Source: Serratia bockelmannii (GTDB lineage Bacteria > Pseudomonadota > Gammaproteobacteria > Enterobacterales > Enterobacteriaceae). From it: a DNA stretch of 64,000 bases. Location of the stretch: NCBI RefSeq assembly GCF_008011855.1, contig NZ_VOUX01000031.1, positions 124,001 through 188,000 on the forward strand, given 5' to 3'. Under the pieces are notes generated by a model that did no database searches, was not told where the DNA came from, and saw nothing but the letters and a program-made list of their open reading frames with translations. Shown one piece after another: positions 1 through 10,340 of the stretch (the stretch's first letter is position 1; each line of letters starts with the position of its first letter). A program made the translations under genes and the position numbers.

Positions 1-549
1 ACCCGGCGCTGCGGCGAAAGCAAACCGCTGACGCGCTGGGGCGAGCTGGGGCTGAGTGGCGACTGGGCGACGCGTTCGCTGCAGCGTTTCGGCCGCAACT
101 CGGCGTCCGGCACCTACGGCTATTTCAAACTGCGTGCGCTGTGCGGCGGCGATTTTATGCCGCGCGTCAATGAGCTGCCCGGTTCAGCCTCGGTGGTGCA
201 GGCGGTGGCCGGTTCGCTCAACGGCATCGGCTACGCCAGCATCGGTTTTCGCGCCAGCGGCGTGCGGCTGCTGCCGTTGGCGGAGTCGGGAGAGGACTAT
301 GTTGCCCCTACCGCCGCCAACGTGCGCAACGATCGCTACCCGCTGTCGCGCTATCTGTATATCTACATCAACAAAGCCCCTAATCAACCGCTGGAGCCGC
401 TGACCGCCGCGTTCCTCGACCGCGTGCTGTCGACTGCCGGGCAGAGCCTGGTCAATCACGACGGCTATCTGCCGCTGCCGCCGGGCGCCCTGCAGAAGAC
501 CCGTCAGGCGCTTGGGTTGCCACCGCTCGCGCCGGCCATGATGAAATAA
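1..549 (+). CDS. PstS-family phosphate-binding protein, 3' part only
   Basis: The reading frame is open from base 1 and ends at a TAA, so only the C-terminal ~182 residues are present. The stretch GRNSASGTYGYF is the serine/glycine-rich ligand-loop signature of PstS-type periplasmic phosphate-binding proteins. The later GIGYASIGF and YLYIYINKAPNQP segments fit the same fold. Family role: captures phosphate in the periplasm for an ABC importer. In E. coli phoR precedes brnQ; here a PstS-like gene does, which suggests a link to the Pho regulon, though the upstream gene is not visible. Confidence 0.8.
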   Translation, partial: TRRCGESKPLTRWGELGLSGDWATRSLQRFGRNSASGTYGYFKLRALCGGDFMPRVNELPGSASVVQAVAGSLNGIGYASIGFRASGVRLLPLAESGEDYVAPTAANVRNDRYPLSRYLYIYINKAPNQPLEPLTAAFLDRVLSTAGQSLVNHDGYLPLPPGALQKTRQALGLPPLAPAMMK

Positions 550-1034
550 CCGACAAAATGCGACGTAATTTTCGCCTTTTTTCACGGCCAAACGAAGCTC
601 GTGCCACGCGAAAATCGGGCTTATATTGGCGTTTTCGCGCGGTAAAGTGATATATGCTTCACGTTTCGTGAATCTGCTGTTCAAAAATGATACAAATCAT
701 GTAGTGTATATTTATTGATAGCCAATATGATCGACTGGTGGCTAAAGTTTATATGGTCGATAGCTCTGCTTTTCGCCGTGCGTCTTGCCTTGAAGCGCTA
801 TAAACGTTTACCTTAGCCCTCGTTGTCGGATTAAACCTCCATTTTTATAACTCCTAAAATTTTGCCCATCTTCATGAGCGGCCACTTTCGAATAGGGACA
901 TAAACGCCGGATCGACTGCGTTTAGGGTGCTTATTTGGCGCTGCAACGTTAGGGCATGCCGGCAACCGGGTGGGGCGTTACGCCACCACGCTATCGGACC
1001 ATTTTTTTCATTTGAACAGGCAACACGACATCGT
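550..1034. other. 485-bp intergenic region upstream of brnQ
   Basis: The stretch is AT-richer than the flanking genes. It has a weak GCGA/TCGC hairpin followed by six T just after the PstS-like gene. Near 973-991 is a hairpin built on GTGG-GCG/CGC-CAC arms, and a T7 run lies about 15 nt further on. That spacing is poor for an intrinsic terminator, so a structured brnQ leader is only a possibility. One 29-codon open frame is listed separately. Nothing else is recognisable. Confidence 0.4.
727..816 (+). CDS. possible 29-aa membrane peptide
   Basis: A short ATG frame encodes MIDWWLKFIWSIALLFAVR followed by a basic tail (LALKRYKRLP). One hydrophobic helix with a positive C-terminal end is typical of small enterobacterial inner-membrane peptides. 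No convincing Shine-Dalgarno sequence precedes the ATG, which is the main reason for doubt. It sits alone between the PstS-like gene and brnQ. No function can be proposed. Confidence 0.3.
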   Translation: MIDWWLKFIWSIALLFAVRLALKRYKRLP

Positions 1035-2351
1035 ATGAGTCATCGTTTAACGTCAAAAGATATCCTGGCACTGGGTTTCATGACCTTTGCCTTATTCGTT
1101 GGGGCCGGGAACATCATCTTCCCGCCGATGGTCGGCTTGCAGTCCGGTGAACACGTCTGGACCGCAGCGCTGGGCTTCCTGATCACCGCCGTGGGTCTGC
1201 CGGTCATCACCGTCATCGCGTTGGCGCGCGTCGGCGGCGGCATCGACGCCCTCAGTTCGCCGATCGGCCGCGGCGCCGGCCTGCTGCTGGCGACCGTCTG
1301 CTACCTGGCCGTCGGCCCGCTGTTCGCCACGCCGCGCACCGCCACCGTATCCTTCGAAGTGGGCATTGCCCCGCTGACCGGTGACGGCACCATGCCGCTG
1401 TTTATCTATAGCCTGGTGTACTTCGCGCTAGTGATCGGCATCTCCCTGTATCCGGGCCGTCTGCTCGATACCGTCGGCCACGTGCTGGCGCCGCTGAAGA
1501 TCGTGGCGCTGGCCGTACTGGGCATCGCCGCACTGCTGTGGCCTGCCGGCGCGCCGATCCCGGCGACGGCGGCTTACCAGAGCGTGCCTTTCTCCTCCGG
1601 CTTCGTTAACGGCTATCTGACCATGGATACGCTGGGGGCGCTGGTATTCGGCATCGTTATCGTCAACGCGGCGCGTTCACGCGGCGTGAAAGACGCCGGT
1701 CTGTTGACTCGTTACACCATTCTGGCCGGTTTGATCGCCGGCGTGGGCCTGACGCTGGTTTACCTGAGCCTGTTCAAGCTGGGCTCCGGCAGCGGCGCGC
1801 TGGTGCCTGACGCCACCAACGGCGCGGTGATCCTGCACGCTTACGTTCAGAACACCTTCGGCGGTTTGGGCAGCTTCTTCCTGGCGGCGCTGATCTTCAT
1901 CGCCTGCATGGTGACCGCGGTAGGCCTGACCTGCGCCTGCGCCGAGTTCTTCGCGCAATATCTGCCGTTCTCGTACAAGACGCTGGTGTTTATCCTGGGC
2001 CTGTTCTCGATGGTGGTGTCCAACCTCGGCCTGAGCCACCTGATCCAGATCTCCATTCCGGTGCTGACCGCGATTTACCCGCCGTGCATCGTGCTGGTGG
2101 TGCTGAGCTTCACCCTGCGTTGGTGGCACAGCGCGCCGCGCATCATCGCGCCGGTGATGCTTGTCAGCCTGTTGTTTGGTATCCTTGACGCGGTGAAAGC
2201 GTCCAGCTTCCAGCAGCTGCTGCCGGCCTGGACCACTCACCTGCCGCTGGCGGAGCAGGGGTTGGCATGGTTGCCGCCTTCGCTGCTGATGCTGGCGCTG
2301 GTCGCGATTTATGATCGGGTGTGCACGCGTTCCCAAGTGACCGCGCACTGA
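1035..2351 (+). CDS. brnQ: branched-chain amino acid:cation symporter BrnQ
   Basis: This 438-residue, very hydrophobic protein (E. coli BrnQ has 439) imports leucine, valine and isoleucine across the inner membrane with a cation. The N-terminus [20 protein letters not shown] and the [12 protein letters not shown] loop are characteristic of the LIVCS family. I chose the ATG at 1035 over an upstream ATG at 927, because the extra 36 residues are hydrophilic and lie outside the family's usual length. A terminator follows directly and proY is next, as in E. coli. Confidence 0.96.
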   Translation: MSHRLTSKDILALGFMTFALFVGAGNIIFPPMVGLQSGEHVWTAALGFLITAVGLPVITVIALARVGGGIDALSSPIGRGAGLLLATVCYLAVGPLFATPRTATVSFEVGIAPLTGDGTMPLFIYSLVYFALVIGISLYPGRLLDTVGHVLAPLKIVALAVLGIAALLWPAGAPIPATAAYQSVPFSSGFVNGYLTMDTLGALVFGIVIVNAARSRGVKDAGLLTRYTILAGLIAGVGLTLVYLSLFKLGSGSGALVPDATNGAVILHAYVQNTFGGLGSFFLAALIFIACMVTAVGLTCACAEFFAQYLPFSYKTLVFILGLFSMVVSNLGLSHLIQISIPVLTAIYPPCIVLVVLSFTLRWWHSAPRIIAPVMLVSLLFGILDAVKASSFQQLLPAWTTHLPLAEQGLAWLPPSLLMLALVAIYDRVCTRSQVTAH

Positions 2352-2373
2352 TAATCCCCCGGCTTAATCTAGG

Positions 2374-2399
2374 GCCACGGACATGTCCGTGGCTTTTTT
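2374..2399 (+). terminator. intrinsic terminator after brnQ
   Basis: Perfect hairpin with GCCACGGACA/TGTCCGTGGC arms followed by six T. It ends the brnQ transcript and shows that the proY frame beginning inside it at 2383 is not the true start. Confidence 0.88.
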
Positions 2400-2424
2400 A
2401 CGTTTAAAACTATGGGTCATTTTC

Positions 2425-3831
2425 ATGCAACAACAGTCACCCACCACTGTCCCCGACAATAAGCTGAAACGCGGCCTCAGCACGCGTCATATCCGCTTTA
2501 TGGCGTTGGGGTCAGCCATCGGCACCGGGTTGTTCTACGGCTCGGCGGACGCCATCAAAATGGCCGGCCCGAGCGTGCTGCTGGCTTACCTGATCGGCGG
2601 CATCGTGGCCTTCATCATCATGCGCGCATTGGGGGAGATGTCGGTCAACAACCCGCAGGCCAGCTCATTTTCCCGCTACGCGCAGGACTACCTCGGCCCG
2701 ATGGCGGGTTACATCACCGGCTGGACTTACTGCTTTGAAATCCTGATTGTCGCCATCGCCGACGTGACCGCCTTCGGCATCTATATGGGGGTCTGGTTCC
2801 CGGAAGTGCCGCACTGGATCTGGGTGCTGAGCGTGGTGCTGATCATTGGCGCCATCAACCTGATGAGCGTCAAGGTATTCGGCGAACTGGAATTCTGGTT
2901 CTCGTTCTTCAAGGTCGCCACCATCATCATCATGATCGCGGCCGGTATCGGCATCATCATCTGGGGTATCGGCAACGGCGGGCAACCGACCGGTATTCAT
3001 AACCTGTGGTCGAACGGCGGCTTCTTCAGCAACGGCTTTATCGGCATGATCCTGTCGCTGCAGCTGGTGATGTTCGCTTACGGCGGCATTGAAATCATCG
3101 GTATTACCGCCGGCGAAGCCAAAGATCCGAAAAAATCGATTCCGAAGGCCATCAACTCGGTGCCGTGGCGCATTCTGGTGTTCTACGTCGGTACGCTGTT
3201 CGTCATCATGTCTATCTACCCGTGGAACCAGGTGGGTACCAACGGCAGCCCGTTCGTGCTGACTTTCCAGCATATGGGCATCACCGTGGCGGCAGGCATC
3301 CTCAACTTCGTGGTGATTACCGCGTCGCTGTCGGCGATCAACAGCGACGTGTTCGGCGTCGGCCGCATGCTGCACGGCATGGCCGAGCAGGGCCATGCGC
3401 CGAAGATGTTCAGCAAGGTGTCGAAACGCGGCATTCCCTGGGTGACGGTGGTGGTAATGATGCTGGCGCTGCTGCTGGCGGTATACCTCAACTACATCAT
3501 GCCGGAGAGCGTGTTCCTGGTGATCGCCTCCCTGGCGACCTTCGCCACCGTGTGGGTGTGGATCATGATCCTGTTCTCGCAAATTGCCTTCCGCCGCAGC
3601 CTGAGCAAAGAGCAGGTGAAACAGCTGGCGTTCCCACTGCGCGGTGGGGTGTTTACCTCGGTGGTGGCGATCGTGTTCCTGGTGTTCATCATCGGTTTGA
3701 TCGGCTACTTCCCAACCACGCGCGTCTCGCTGTACGCCGGCCTGGTCTGGGTGGTATTGCTGCTGGCGGGATACTGGTTCAAGGTCAACCATCAGAAAAA
3801 ACGCGCGCCGTTGGCGACGCAGCAAGACTAA
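2425..3831 (+). CDS. proY: APC-family amino acid permease ProY
   Basis: A 468-residue amino acid permease of the AAT/APC family with about twelve membrane segments. The signature [20 protein letters not shown] (TM1 with the GSAIGTG unwinding motif) is near the N-terminus. The name follows position (brnQ-proY-malZ) and similarity to E. coli ProY (457 aa), described there as a cryptic proline transporter; the substrate here is not proven. The ATG at 2425 is preferred because an earlier ATG lies inside the brnQ terminator. The gene ends at its own terminator. Confidence 0.92.
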   Translation: MQQQSPTTVPDNKLKRGLSTRHIRFMALGSAIGTGLFYGSADAIKMAGPSVLLAYLIGGIVAFIIMRALGEMSVNNPQASSFSRYAQDYLGPMAGYITGWTYCFEILIVAIADVTAFGIYMGVWFPEVPHWIWVLSVVLIIGAINLMSVKVFGELEFWFSFFKVATIIIMIAAGIGIIIWGIGNGGQPTGIHNLWSNGGFFSNGFIGMILSLQLVMFAYGGIEIIGITAGEAKDPKKSIPKAINSVPWRILVFYVGTLFVIMSIYPWNQVGTNGSPFVLTFQHMGITVAAGILNFVVITASLSAINSDVFGVGRMLHGMAEQGHAPKMFSKVSKRGIPWVTVVVMMLALLLAVYLNYIMPESVFLVIASLATFATVWVWIMILFSQIAFRRSLSKEQVKQLAFPLRGGVFTSVVAIVFLVFIIGLIGYFPTTRVSLYAGLVWVVLLLAGYWFKVNHQKKRAPLATQQD

Positions 3832-3840
3832 ATGGAAAAA

Positions 3841-3865
3841 CACCGGCTAAGGCCGGTGTTTTTTT
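3841..3865. terminator. terminator between proY and the convergent small lipoprotein gene
   Basis: CACCGGC-TAAG-GCCGGTG hairpin followed by seven T on the plus strand. The A-rich bases before it would also serve the minus-strand gene, so it is probably bidirectional. Confidence 0.85.
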
Positions 3866-4127
3866 AGCGTTGGTCTTCCACTTCATCCTCTCCGGCGGCG
3901 CGCGCTTCGATGCGTACGCCGCCGTCGTTCAGCCGTTCCTCTTCTTCCTCGCCGGCGCAGCGCGCCAGCACTTCGCGAATGTCCTGCAGGTTGCTGCTGA
4001 GCGCACTTAGCGAAGGTTGCAGATTGCGGGGCATGCGGCTTTCATCCAGCGACGCGCTGTGCAGGCAGCCGATAAACAGCAGGGTGGCCAGCAGGGTAAA
4101 CAGCCGGTGACGTAACCGTTTCAGCAA
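3864..4127 (-). CDS. small putative lipoprotein (87 aa, TTG start)
   Basis: Reading from a TTG at 4127 gives a basic N-end, a hydrophobic stretch (LFTLLATLLFIGC) with a lipobox-like FIGC, then a mature part rich in Glu and Asp. This is the shape of a lipidated exported protein. The TTG has a good Shine-Dalgarno (GAGGGA) about 8 nt upstream. ATG codons at 4214 and further in place non-signal-like residues in front of the signal peptide. The function is unknown, and no partner is visible apart from the adjacent mechanosensitive channel gene on the same strand. Confidence 0.6.
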   Translation of the reverse strand: MLKRLRHRLFTLLATLLFIGCLHSASLDESRMPRNLQPSLSALSSNLQDIREVLARCAGEEEEERLNDGGVRIEARAAGEDEVEDQR

Positions 4128-4259
4128 GGGCTTTCCCTCTCGGTAGTGAAGGTGATGGCGCATTAACGCCGTTTTCGCCGGGGAAAAGAAGGGGATGGAG
4201 ATATCTGCTGGCAATTGAAAGAGAATAATTACCAGCAGACACAGTTACGTCAGCCGACG

Positions 4260-5516
4260 TCAGGAAGCGTTCGCGCTTTGTTGCAGCATGCCGCGCAGGT
4301 CATTGCCGGTTGGCGTTTGATGCACGCGCAGGCCGAACTCGTCGATCACCGCCAGGATATGGTCGAAAATATCCGCCTGAATGCTTTCGTACTCCGCCCA
4401 GACCGTGGTGTTGGTAAAGGCGTAGATTTCCAGCGGCAGGCCCTCCGGCGTTGGCGCCAGCTGGCGCACCATCAGCGTCATATTCTGGTGAATGCGCGGG
4501 TGAGCGCGCAGGTAGGCTTCCAGATAGGCGCGCAGCGTGCCGAGGTTGGTCAGGCGGCGGCCGTTGAGCGGCGAGGCCAGATCGACGGCGATCTCCTGAT
4601 TATGCTGGCTCAGCTCCTGGGTCTTGACGTTCAGGTAGCTGTGCAGCAGCGGGTTGCGCTGCAGGCGGCGCTGTTCCTCTTCCGACAGGAAGTGCACGCT
4701 GCCGGTGTCGATATTCAGGCTGCGCTTGATGCGGCGCCCGCCGGATTCCGACATCGACCGCCAGTTCTTGAACGAGTCGGAGATCAGCGCGTAGGTAGGA
4801 ATAGTGGTGACGGTGTTGTCCCAGTTACGCACTTTGACCGTGGTCAGGCCGATGTCGGTGACCGCGCCGTCGGCGCCGTATTTCGGCATTTCCAGCCAGT
4901 CGCCGATCTTCAGCATATCGTTGGCGGAGAGCTGAATGCCGGCCACCAGCCCGAGGATCGGATCCTTGAACACCAACATCAAGACCGCGGTCATGGCACC
5001 CAGGCCGCTGAGCAGCAGCAGCGGCGATTTGCCCATCAGCAACGAAACGATCATGATGCCGATCAGGATCGCCGCCACCAGTTTCAGGCCCTGGAAAATG
5101 CCGCGCAGCGGCAGCTGATTGGCGATCGGACTTTGGCGCAGCAGCGCCAGCAGCGTATCCAGCAGCGAGAACAGCGACAGCAGGGTGAAGGCGAGGATCC
5201 ACACCTGCGCGGCGGTGACGATCACCGCCTGGGTTTGGCTGCCGCTCTGCAACCACAGCGTCGCCTGGATGCTGATGATCACCCCTTGCAGCAGCAGCGC
5301 CACGCGCTGGAACAGTTTGTATTGGGTGATGGCCTGTTGCCAGACGCGCTGCGATTGCTGGCCGCGGCGCTGAAGGGCGGCCAACACCACCCGGTGCAGC
5401 ACCAGGTGGATCACCACCGAGATCAGAACAATCAACCCCAATACCATCAACAGCGACATCACTCCGCCGAATTCCAAACCAAACTGTTCCAGCCAGCGCG
5501 TTATCTGTTGTTGCAT
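4260..5516 (-). CDS. mscM: MscS-type mechanosensitive channel, YbdG/MscM-like
   Basis: 418 residues, close to E. coli YbdG (415). Several N-terminal membrane helices are followed by the MscS pore and beta domain, including the segment [47 protein letters not shown] cut here as [23 protein letters not shown]. Role by family: opens on membrane tension and releases solutes during hypo-osmotic shock. The ATG has AAGGAGCGGTA upstream. In E. coli the homologue lies elsewhere, so this is a lineage-specific position. Confidence 0.9.
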   Translation of the reverse strand: MQQQITRWLEQFGLEFGGVMSLLMVLGLIVLISVVIHLVLHRVVLAALQRRGQQSQRVWQQAITQYKLFQRVALLLQGVIISIQATLWLQSGSQTQAVIVTAAQVWILAFTLLSLFSLLDTLLALLRQSPIANQLPLRGIFQGLKLVAAILIGIMIVSLLMGKSPLLLLSGLGAMTAVLMLVFKDPILGLVAGIQLSANDMLKIGDWLEMPKYGADGAVTDIGLTTVKVRNWDNTVTTIPTYALISDSFKNWRSMSESGGRRIKRSLNIDTGSVHFLSEEEQRRLQRNPLLHSYLNVKTQELSQHNQEIAVDLASPLNGRRLTNLGTLRAYLEAYLRAHPRIHQNMTLMVRQLAPTPEGLPLEIYAFTNTTVWAEYESIQADIFDHILAVIDEFGLRVHQTPTGNDLRGMLQQSANAS

Positions 5517-5652
5517 TACCGCTCCTTAAAAAATGCGCAAAAAATATCCTGTAAGCTCAAAACGCGTTAGCCTAAGGGGTAACGTGAAGGATTTGTGCCT
5601 GTTTACCTTTTTTTACATCGAGTTAGCGTTATTTTTCGGTCTCCGCCCCCCG

Positions 5653-5662
5653 GCTCATCCCT
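5653..5662 (-). promoter_or_regulatory. candidate MalT box upstream of malZ
   Basis: The minus strand reads AGGGATGAGC, close to the MalT consensus core GGGGATGAGG, about 100 bp upstream of the malZ start. E. coli malZ belongs to the MalT regulon. Only one clear box is seen and no strong -10/-35 pair. Confidence 0.4.
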
Positions 5663-5763
5663 GGGTTTTGCGGCCAGAGAGGAGGGGGAGTTGCACTTAA
5701 CGTGGCATTGTTCGCTTCTTGAAGAACGCCGTCGATTTCGTTTGGTACAGCAGGAGAAACAGT

Positions 5764-7587
5764 ATGCTTAACGCCTGGCATCAACCGGTCCCGCCTTTTG
5801 TGGTGAAGCAAGGGCAACGTTTGGATATCACGCTGTGGTTACAGGGGGATGAACTGCCGGAACGGGTGTTTTTGCGCGCCGAACCGGACAACGAAGAGTG
5901 GCTGCTGGTGATGAAAGCGCAGCGCCACGAGGGGATGCGGCGCTACCAGGCCAGCCTTACGCTGAATGAGGGCGAGCCGACGCGGCGTTACTGCTTCAAG
6001 CTGCTGTGGGCCGATCGCCAGCAGTGGTTCGGCCCACAGGGCTGGTCGCCAACGCCGCCGGGCCAGCTGGCGCAGTTCGCCGTCGACGAGCCCGACCATG
6101 GCCCCGAGTGGGTGGCGGATCAGCTGTTCTACCAGATTTTCCCCGATCGCTTCGCCAGCAGCGGCGGCGAGCACGGCATCCAAAGCGGCAGCTACCGCCA
6201 TCACGCGGCCGGTGCCGAGGTGATTCGGCGCGACTGGCAGCATCCGCTGGAGGATCGTCACGCCGCCTCGACCTTTTACGGCGGCGATCTGGACGGCATC
6301 TGCGCCAAACTGCCGTATTTGCAGCAGCTGGGCGTGACCGCGCTGTATCTGAACCCGATTTTTACCGCGCCGAGCGTGCATAAGTACGATACCGAGGACT
6401 ATTACCAGGTCGATCCGCACTTTGGCGGCAACGCGGCGCTGCAGCGTTTGCGAGTGAGCACTCACAAGGTGGGCATGAAACTGGTGCTGGACGGGGTATT
6501 CAACCACACCGGTGACTCGCATCCGTGGTTCGACCGCCATCGCCAGGGCGAAAACGGCGCCTGTCACCACCCCGATTCACCGTATCGCGGCTGGTTCAAC
6601 TTTTACCCGGACGGCCGCGCGCTCGACTGGAAGGGCAACGCCAGCCTGCCGAAGCTCAACTTCGCCGAGCCGCAGGTGGCGGAAGCGATCTATCGCGGGG
6701 AAGGCAGCGTGGTGCGCCACTGGCTGCGCCCGCCGTACAGCATCGACGGTTGGCGGCTGGACGTGGTGCACATGCTGGGGGAGAACGGCGGTGCCACCGG
6801 CAACCTGCACCACCTGGCTGGCATCTATCAGGCGGTGAAGCAGGAGAATCCGCAGGCCTACGTATTGGGCGAACACTTCGGCGACGCGCGCCGCTGGCTG
6901 CACGCCGGCGTGGAGGATGCGGCGATGAACTACATGGGCTTTGCGCTGCCAGTGCGGGCGTTCTTGGCGGGGCTGGACGTGGCCTATCACCCGGTGCGGC
7001 TGGACGCCGCCGGGTGCGCGCAGTGGATGGACGGCTACCGCACGGGGCTGCCGCACGGCCGCCAGCTGATCCAGTTCAATCAACTGGACAGCCACGATAC
7101 CGCGCGTTTCCTCACGCTGTTGCAGGGGAACGCGGCGCGCATGCAGATGGCGGCGGTGTGGTTGCTGAGCTGGATCGGCGTGCCTTGTCTCTATTACGGC
7201 GATGAGATTGGCCTGGACGGCGGCAACGATCCGTTCTGCCGCAAGCCGTTCCCGTGGGACGTCGGTGACTGGGATCGGCCGCTGCTGGCGCTGTTCCAGC
7301 GCATGGCGGCGCTGCGTAAACAGAGCCTGGCGCTGCGTCGCGGCGGCTGTCAGGTGCTGTACGCCAGCGGAGAAACGCTGGTGTTCGTGCGTCTGTATCA
7401 GCAGGAGCAGGTGTTGGTGGCGCTGCAGCGCGACGGCAGCGGCCAGGCGCAGCTGCCGCACAACCCGCTGTTGGCCCGCGGCCCGTGGCGGCGTGTGGAA
7501 GGGCGGGGAGAGTTGAGCGAAACGGCCGGCGGGCTGCGCCTGCAGCTGGCGGAAGAGTCGGCCACCGTGTGGCGGTATGAAGGCTAA
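5764..7587 (+). CDS. malZ: maltodextrin glucosidase MalZ
   Basis: 607 residues (E. coli 604), cytoplasmic GH13 enzyme that removes glucose from the reducing end of short maltodextrins. The N-terminus [22 protein letters not shown] and [10 protein letters not shown] match MalZ closely. The catalytic triad is visible: Asp333 in GWRLDVVHM, Glu370 in [10 protein letters not shown] and Asp445 in LDSHDTARF. The ATG at 5764 has AGGAGA upstream; an earlier in-frame ATG at 5719 lacks this and adds unmatched residues. It belongs to the maltose system; the next gene is convergent. Confidence 0.96.
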   Translation: MLNAWHQPVPPFVVKQGQRLDITLWLQGDELPERVFLRAEPDNEEWLLVMKAQRHEGMRRYQASLTLNEGEPTRRYCFKLLWADRQQWFGPQGWSPTPPGQLAQFAVDEPDHGPEWVADQLFYQIFPDRFASSGGEHGIQSGSYRHHAAGAEVIRRDWQHPLEDRHAASTFYGGDLDGICAKLPYLQQLGVTALYLNPIFTAPSVHKYDTEDYYQVDPHFGGNAALQRLRVSTHKVGMKLVLDGVFNHTGDSHPWFDRHRQGENGACHHPDSPYRGWFNFYPDGRALDWKGNASLPKLNFAEPQVAEAIYRGEGSVVRHWLRPPYSIDGWRLDVVHMLGENGGATGNLHHLAGIYQAVKQENPQAYVLGEHFGDARRWLHAGVEDAAMNYMGFALPVRAFLAGLDVAYHPVRLDAAGCAQWMDGYRTGLPHGRQLIQFNQLDSHDTARFLTLLQGNAARMQMAAVWLLSWIGVPCLYYGDEIGLDGGNDPFCRKPFPWDVGDWDRPLLALFQRMAALRKQSLALRRGGCQVLYASGETLVFVRLYQQEQVLVALQRDGSGQAQLPHNPLLARGPWRRVEGRGELSETAGGLRLQLAEESATVWRYEG

Positions 7588-7594
7588 GGGAACT

Positions 7595-7616
7595 GCGGGG
7601 GCCGTAAGGCCCCCGC
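7595..7616. terminator. strong hairpin between convergent malZ and ggt
   Basis: GCGGGGGCC-GTAA-GGCCCCCGC is a perfect 9-bp stem with a 4-nt loop between two convergent genes. No T run follows on either strand, so it may act with Rho or as an RNA 3'-end stabiliser rather than as a classic terminator. Confidence 0.6.
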
Positions 7617-7640
7617 GATCAAGGTGAGTAGGCGTTTACA

Positions 7641-9404
7641 TCAGTAACCGACCGCGGAGCCTGCCGGGCGACGCACGTCGTTGGCGCCGTACAGGTAACC
7701 TTCGCGCACTTTGCCGGAAACCGCCGAATCGTTGCCGGAGTTGGCCGGGCTGACGCCCGCCGCGCCCGGCAAACCGACCAGAATCAGTTCGGCGGCGCCC
7801 CATGGCGTTTGCTCGACCATCTTATAGCCCATGCCGCTCAGCAGCTTCAGCGTATCGGCGGAAACGCCGCGCTGTTCGTAGTACACCTCATCCGGCAACC
7901 ATTGGTGATGGATGCGCGGTGCGTCCACCGCTTCCTGCGGCGCCATACCGTGGTCGATCACGTTCAACGCGGTCTGCAGGGTAATGGTGATGATGCGTGA
8001 GCCGCCCGGCGAGCCCAGCACCATAAAGATCTTGTTGTCCTTGGTCACCAGCGTCGGGCTCATCGACGATAGTGGGCGCTTACCGGGGGCAATGCTGTTG
8101 GCGGTGCCTTGCACCAGCCCGTACAGGTTTTTCTCGCCCACTTTCACCGTGAAGTCGTCCATCTCGTCGTTGAGGAAGAAGCCGGTGCCCGGTGCGATCA
8201 CCACGGCGCCGAAGCGGCCGTTGACGGTATAGGTGGTGGAGACCGCGTTGCCGTCGTGGTCGACGATCGAATAATGGGTGGTTTCCGGCTTCTCATGCGG
8301 TTCCATGCCGGGCTGTACGTTTTCCGACGGCGTGGCCTTGTCCGCGACGATTTTCTTGCGGATCTGCTCGGCGTAGCTCTTGCTCACCAGCCGGTCGATC
8401 GGGTTCTTGATGAATTCCGGGTCGCCGAGGTAGGTGTTGCGATCCATGTAGGCATGGCGCATCGCTTCGGTCATGGTGTGAATGGCCGCCGCCGAGTTGA
8501 AGCCCATGCTTTTCAGGTCATAGCCTTCCACCACGTTGAGGATTTCGCACAGCGTGACGCCACCTGAGCTGGGAGGCGGCGCCGACACGAACTTGTAGCC
8601 GCGATAGCTGCAGGTGATCGGCGGGGTTTCGGTGACTTTATAGTTGGCGAAGTCGGCGGCGGTCAAAATGCCGCCGCCCTGTTTGGCCGCCGCCTCCACC
8701 GCCTGTGGGATCTTGCCTTTGTAGAAGGCGTCGGTTCCCCCTTTGGCGATGGCTTCCAGCGTATTGGCCAGATCGGTTTGCACCAGTTTGTCCCCCGGCT
8801 GCAGCGGGCTGCCGTCCGGGCGCAGGAAGATTTTGGCCGACTCGGGATCCTGTTTGAAGCGTGCGACGGTGGTGTCGAGAATATCGGTGTCGGCGCGGGT
8901 CAGCACAAAGCCTTCGCGCGCCAGCCTGATCGCCGGCGCCAGCACCTGTTCACGGCTCAGTTTGCCGTACTTCTCACGCGCGGTTTCCATCCCCAGCACG
9001 GTGCCAGGCACGCCCGCCGCCAAATAGCCGTACAGGCTGGCGTCTTTCTTCACCTTGCCGTCGGCATCCAGATACATGTTGGCGCTGGCCGCCGCCGGCG
9101 CGGTTTCGCGGAAGTTGATGAAGGTGTCGGTGCCGTCCGCCAGGTGGACGGTCATAAAGCCGCCGCCGCCGATGTTGCCGCAGCAGGGGTTCACCACCGC
9201 TTGCGCATAGCCGACCGCCACGGCGGCGTCGATGGCGTTGCCGCCCATCTTCAGGATATCCACCCCGACCTGCGAAGCCAGATGCTGCGAGGTGACCACC
9301 ATGCCGTTTTTGGCTTCCACCGCTGGGTTGGATGCCGCATACAGGCTGCCGCTGACCAGCAGCGCCGCCATGGTCAGGGGTTTGCTCCATTTCTGTAAAA
9401 ACAT
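7641..9404 (-). CDS. ggt: periplasmic gamma-glutamyltransferase
   Basis: 587-residue precursor with a Sec signal peptide (KPLTMAALLVSGSLYAASNP). The enzyme cleaves gamma-glutamyl bonds of glutathione and transfers the glutamyl group. The precursor self-cleaves before the Thr of the TTHYSIVD motif (about residue 375), which becomes the small-subunit nucleophile. GNIGGGGFM and the PLSSMSPT and GSPGGSRI segments are family substrate-site motifs. It stands between malZ and the peroxiredoxin gene, an insertion relative to E. coli. Both this gene and its neighbour handle thiol/oxidative metabolism. Confidence 0.95.
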   Translation of the reverse strand: MFLQKWSKPLTMAALLVSGSLYAASNPAVEAKNGMVVTSQHLASQVGVDILKMGGNAIDAAVAVGYAQAVVNPCCGNIGGGGFMTVHLADGTDTFINFRETAPAAASANMYLDADGKVKKDASLYGYLAAGVPGTVLGMETAREKYGKLSREQVLAPAIRLAREGFVLTRADTDILDTTVARFKQDPESAKIFLRPDGSPLQPGDKLVQTDLANTLEAIAKGGTDAFYKGKIPQAVEAAAKQGGGILTAADFANYKVTETPPITCSYRGYKFVSAPPPSSGGVTLCEILNVVEGYDLKSMGFNSAAAIHTMTEAMRHAYMDRNTYLGDPEFIKNPIDRLVSKSYAEQIRKKIVADKATPSENVQPGMEPHEKPETTHYSIVDHDGNAVSTTYTVNGRFGAVVIAPGTGFFLNDEMDDFTVKVGEKNLYGLVQGTANSIAPGKRPLSSMSPTLVTKDNKIFMVLGSPGGSRIITITLQTALNVIDHGMAPQEAVDAPRIHHQWLPDEVYYEQRGVSADTLKLLSGMGYKMVEQTPWGAAELILVGLPGAAGVSPANSGNDSAVSGKVREGYLYGANDVRRPAGSAVGY

Positions 9405-9592
9405 AGTTATTCCTACCCTGTCAGTTTTTTATTGTGTTGTGTTTGCTTGCCGCTGTTCGCTTGCAAAGCGCGAGCCAGCGTTATTGATAGTAGCCGCAGA
9501 TGGGCATTCACGCGGCGAACTGGGCGGGAAATGTGAGCGGAAACAGGGAAATAAAGCACTGAAGGCGGGCGGTCTGCCCCAAAAAGGGGCAT

Positions 9593-9616
9593 AAAAAAAC
9601 CGGCCGCGTGGGCCGG
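9593..9616 (-). terminator. terminator of the peroxiredoxin gene
   Basis: CCGGCC/GGCCGG stem preceded on the plus strand by a run of A, which reads as a T run on the minus strand. A second hairpin (GCCCC-AAAAA-GGGGC, 9576-9590) follows on the same transcript. Confidence 0.8.
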
Positions 9617-9638
9617 TTGATTCACTATCAGGCTGAAA

Positions 9639-10241
9639 TTACAGCTTGGCAGCGTTTTCAGACAGGTATTTTGCCACGCCGTCTGGGGAAGCGCCCATAC
9701 CTGCTTTGCCTTTTTCCCACTGAGCCGGGCACACTTCACCGTGCTCTTCGTGGAATTGCAGCGCGTCAACGGTACGGATCATTTCGTCGATGTTACGGCC
9801 GATTGGCAGGTCGTTAACAACCTGAGCACGCACGATGCCGTCTTTGTCGATCAGGAAGGAGCCGCGCAGCGCAACGCCAGCTTCCGGGTGTTCGATGCCG
9901 TAAGCTTTCTGGATTTCACGCTTAACGTCAGCAACCATTGCGTATTTCACTTCACCGATGCCGCCTTTGTCGACAGGGGTTTTACGCCATGCGTTGTGGA
10001 CGAATTCTGAGTCGAAGGAAACGCCAACCACTTCAACGCCACGCTTCTGGAACTCTTCATAGCGGTGATCGAAAGCGATCAGCTCGGAAGGGCATACGAA
10101 GGTGAAGTCCATTGGCCAGAAGAACAGCACGGCTGGTTTACCGTTCAGGTGCTTCTTCAGGTTGAAGTTTTCAACGATTTCGCCGCTACCCAGTACGGCA
10201 GCTGCAGTGAAGTCAGGGGCTTGACGAGTTACCAGGACCAT
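9639..10241 (-). CDS. typical 2-Cys peroxiredoxin (AhpC/TSA family)
   Basis: 200 residues. The peroxidatic Cys50 is in FTFVCPSE and the resolving Cys171 in GEVCPAQW. GGIGEVKYAMVAD is the GGLG-type loop of hydrogen-peroxide-sensitive eukaryote-like Prx, and the C-terminal helix is present. It reduces H2O2 and organic peroxides in the cytoplasm with thioredoxin or another reductant. The ATG at 10241 has AGGAGTAATT upstream; the in-frame upstream extension is not peroxiredoxin. An OxyR-like site and promoter lie just upstream. Confidence 0.94.
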   Translation of the reverse strand: MVLVTRQAPDFTAAAVLGSGEIVENFNLKKHLNGKPAVLFFWPMDFTFVCPSELIAFDHRYEEFQKRGVEVVGVSFDSEFVHNAWRKTPVDKGGIGEVKYAMVADVKREIQKAYGIEHPEAGVALRGSFLIDKDGIVRAQVVNDLPIGRNIDEMIRTVDALQFHEEHGEVCPAQWEKGKAGMGASPDGVAKYLSENAAKL

Positions 10242-10289
10242 AATTACTCCTGTAATAGGTGTTAAAGGGTGGATGTAAAAACAAGGGCC

Positions 10290-10318
10290 AGTATAGGGGC
10301 CACGACTTGGCGAATAAA
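10290..10318 (-). promoter_or_regulatory. promoter of the peroxiredoxin gene
   Basis: Minus strand: TTTATT as a poor -35, a 17-bp spacer and TATACT as a good -10. A poor -35 is expected for an activator-dependent promoter. The predicted start lies about 40 nt before the ATG. Confidence 0.55.
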
Positions 10319-10340
10319 GGGCAAAAGACCAATCGATGAG

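Noticed and set aside
184-684. Long minus-strand frame over the PstS-like gene
   Set aside because: It lies antisense to a recognisable family protein, and its residues (runs of Arg, Gln, His) are typical of GC-rich shadow frames.
2665-3843. 392-codon minus-strand frame over proY
   Set aside because: Antisense shadow of the permease, very rich in His, Asp and Arg, no fold-like pattern.
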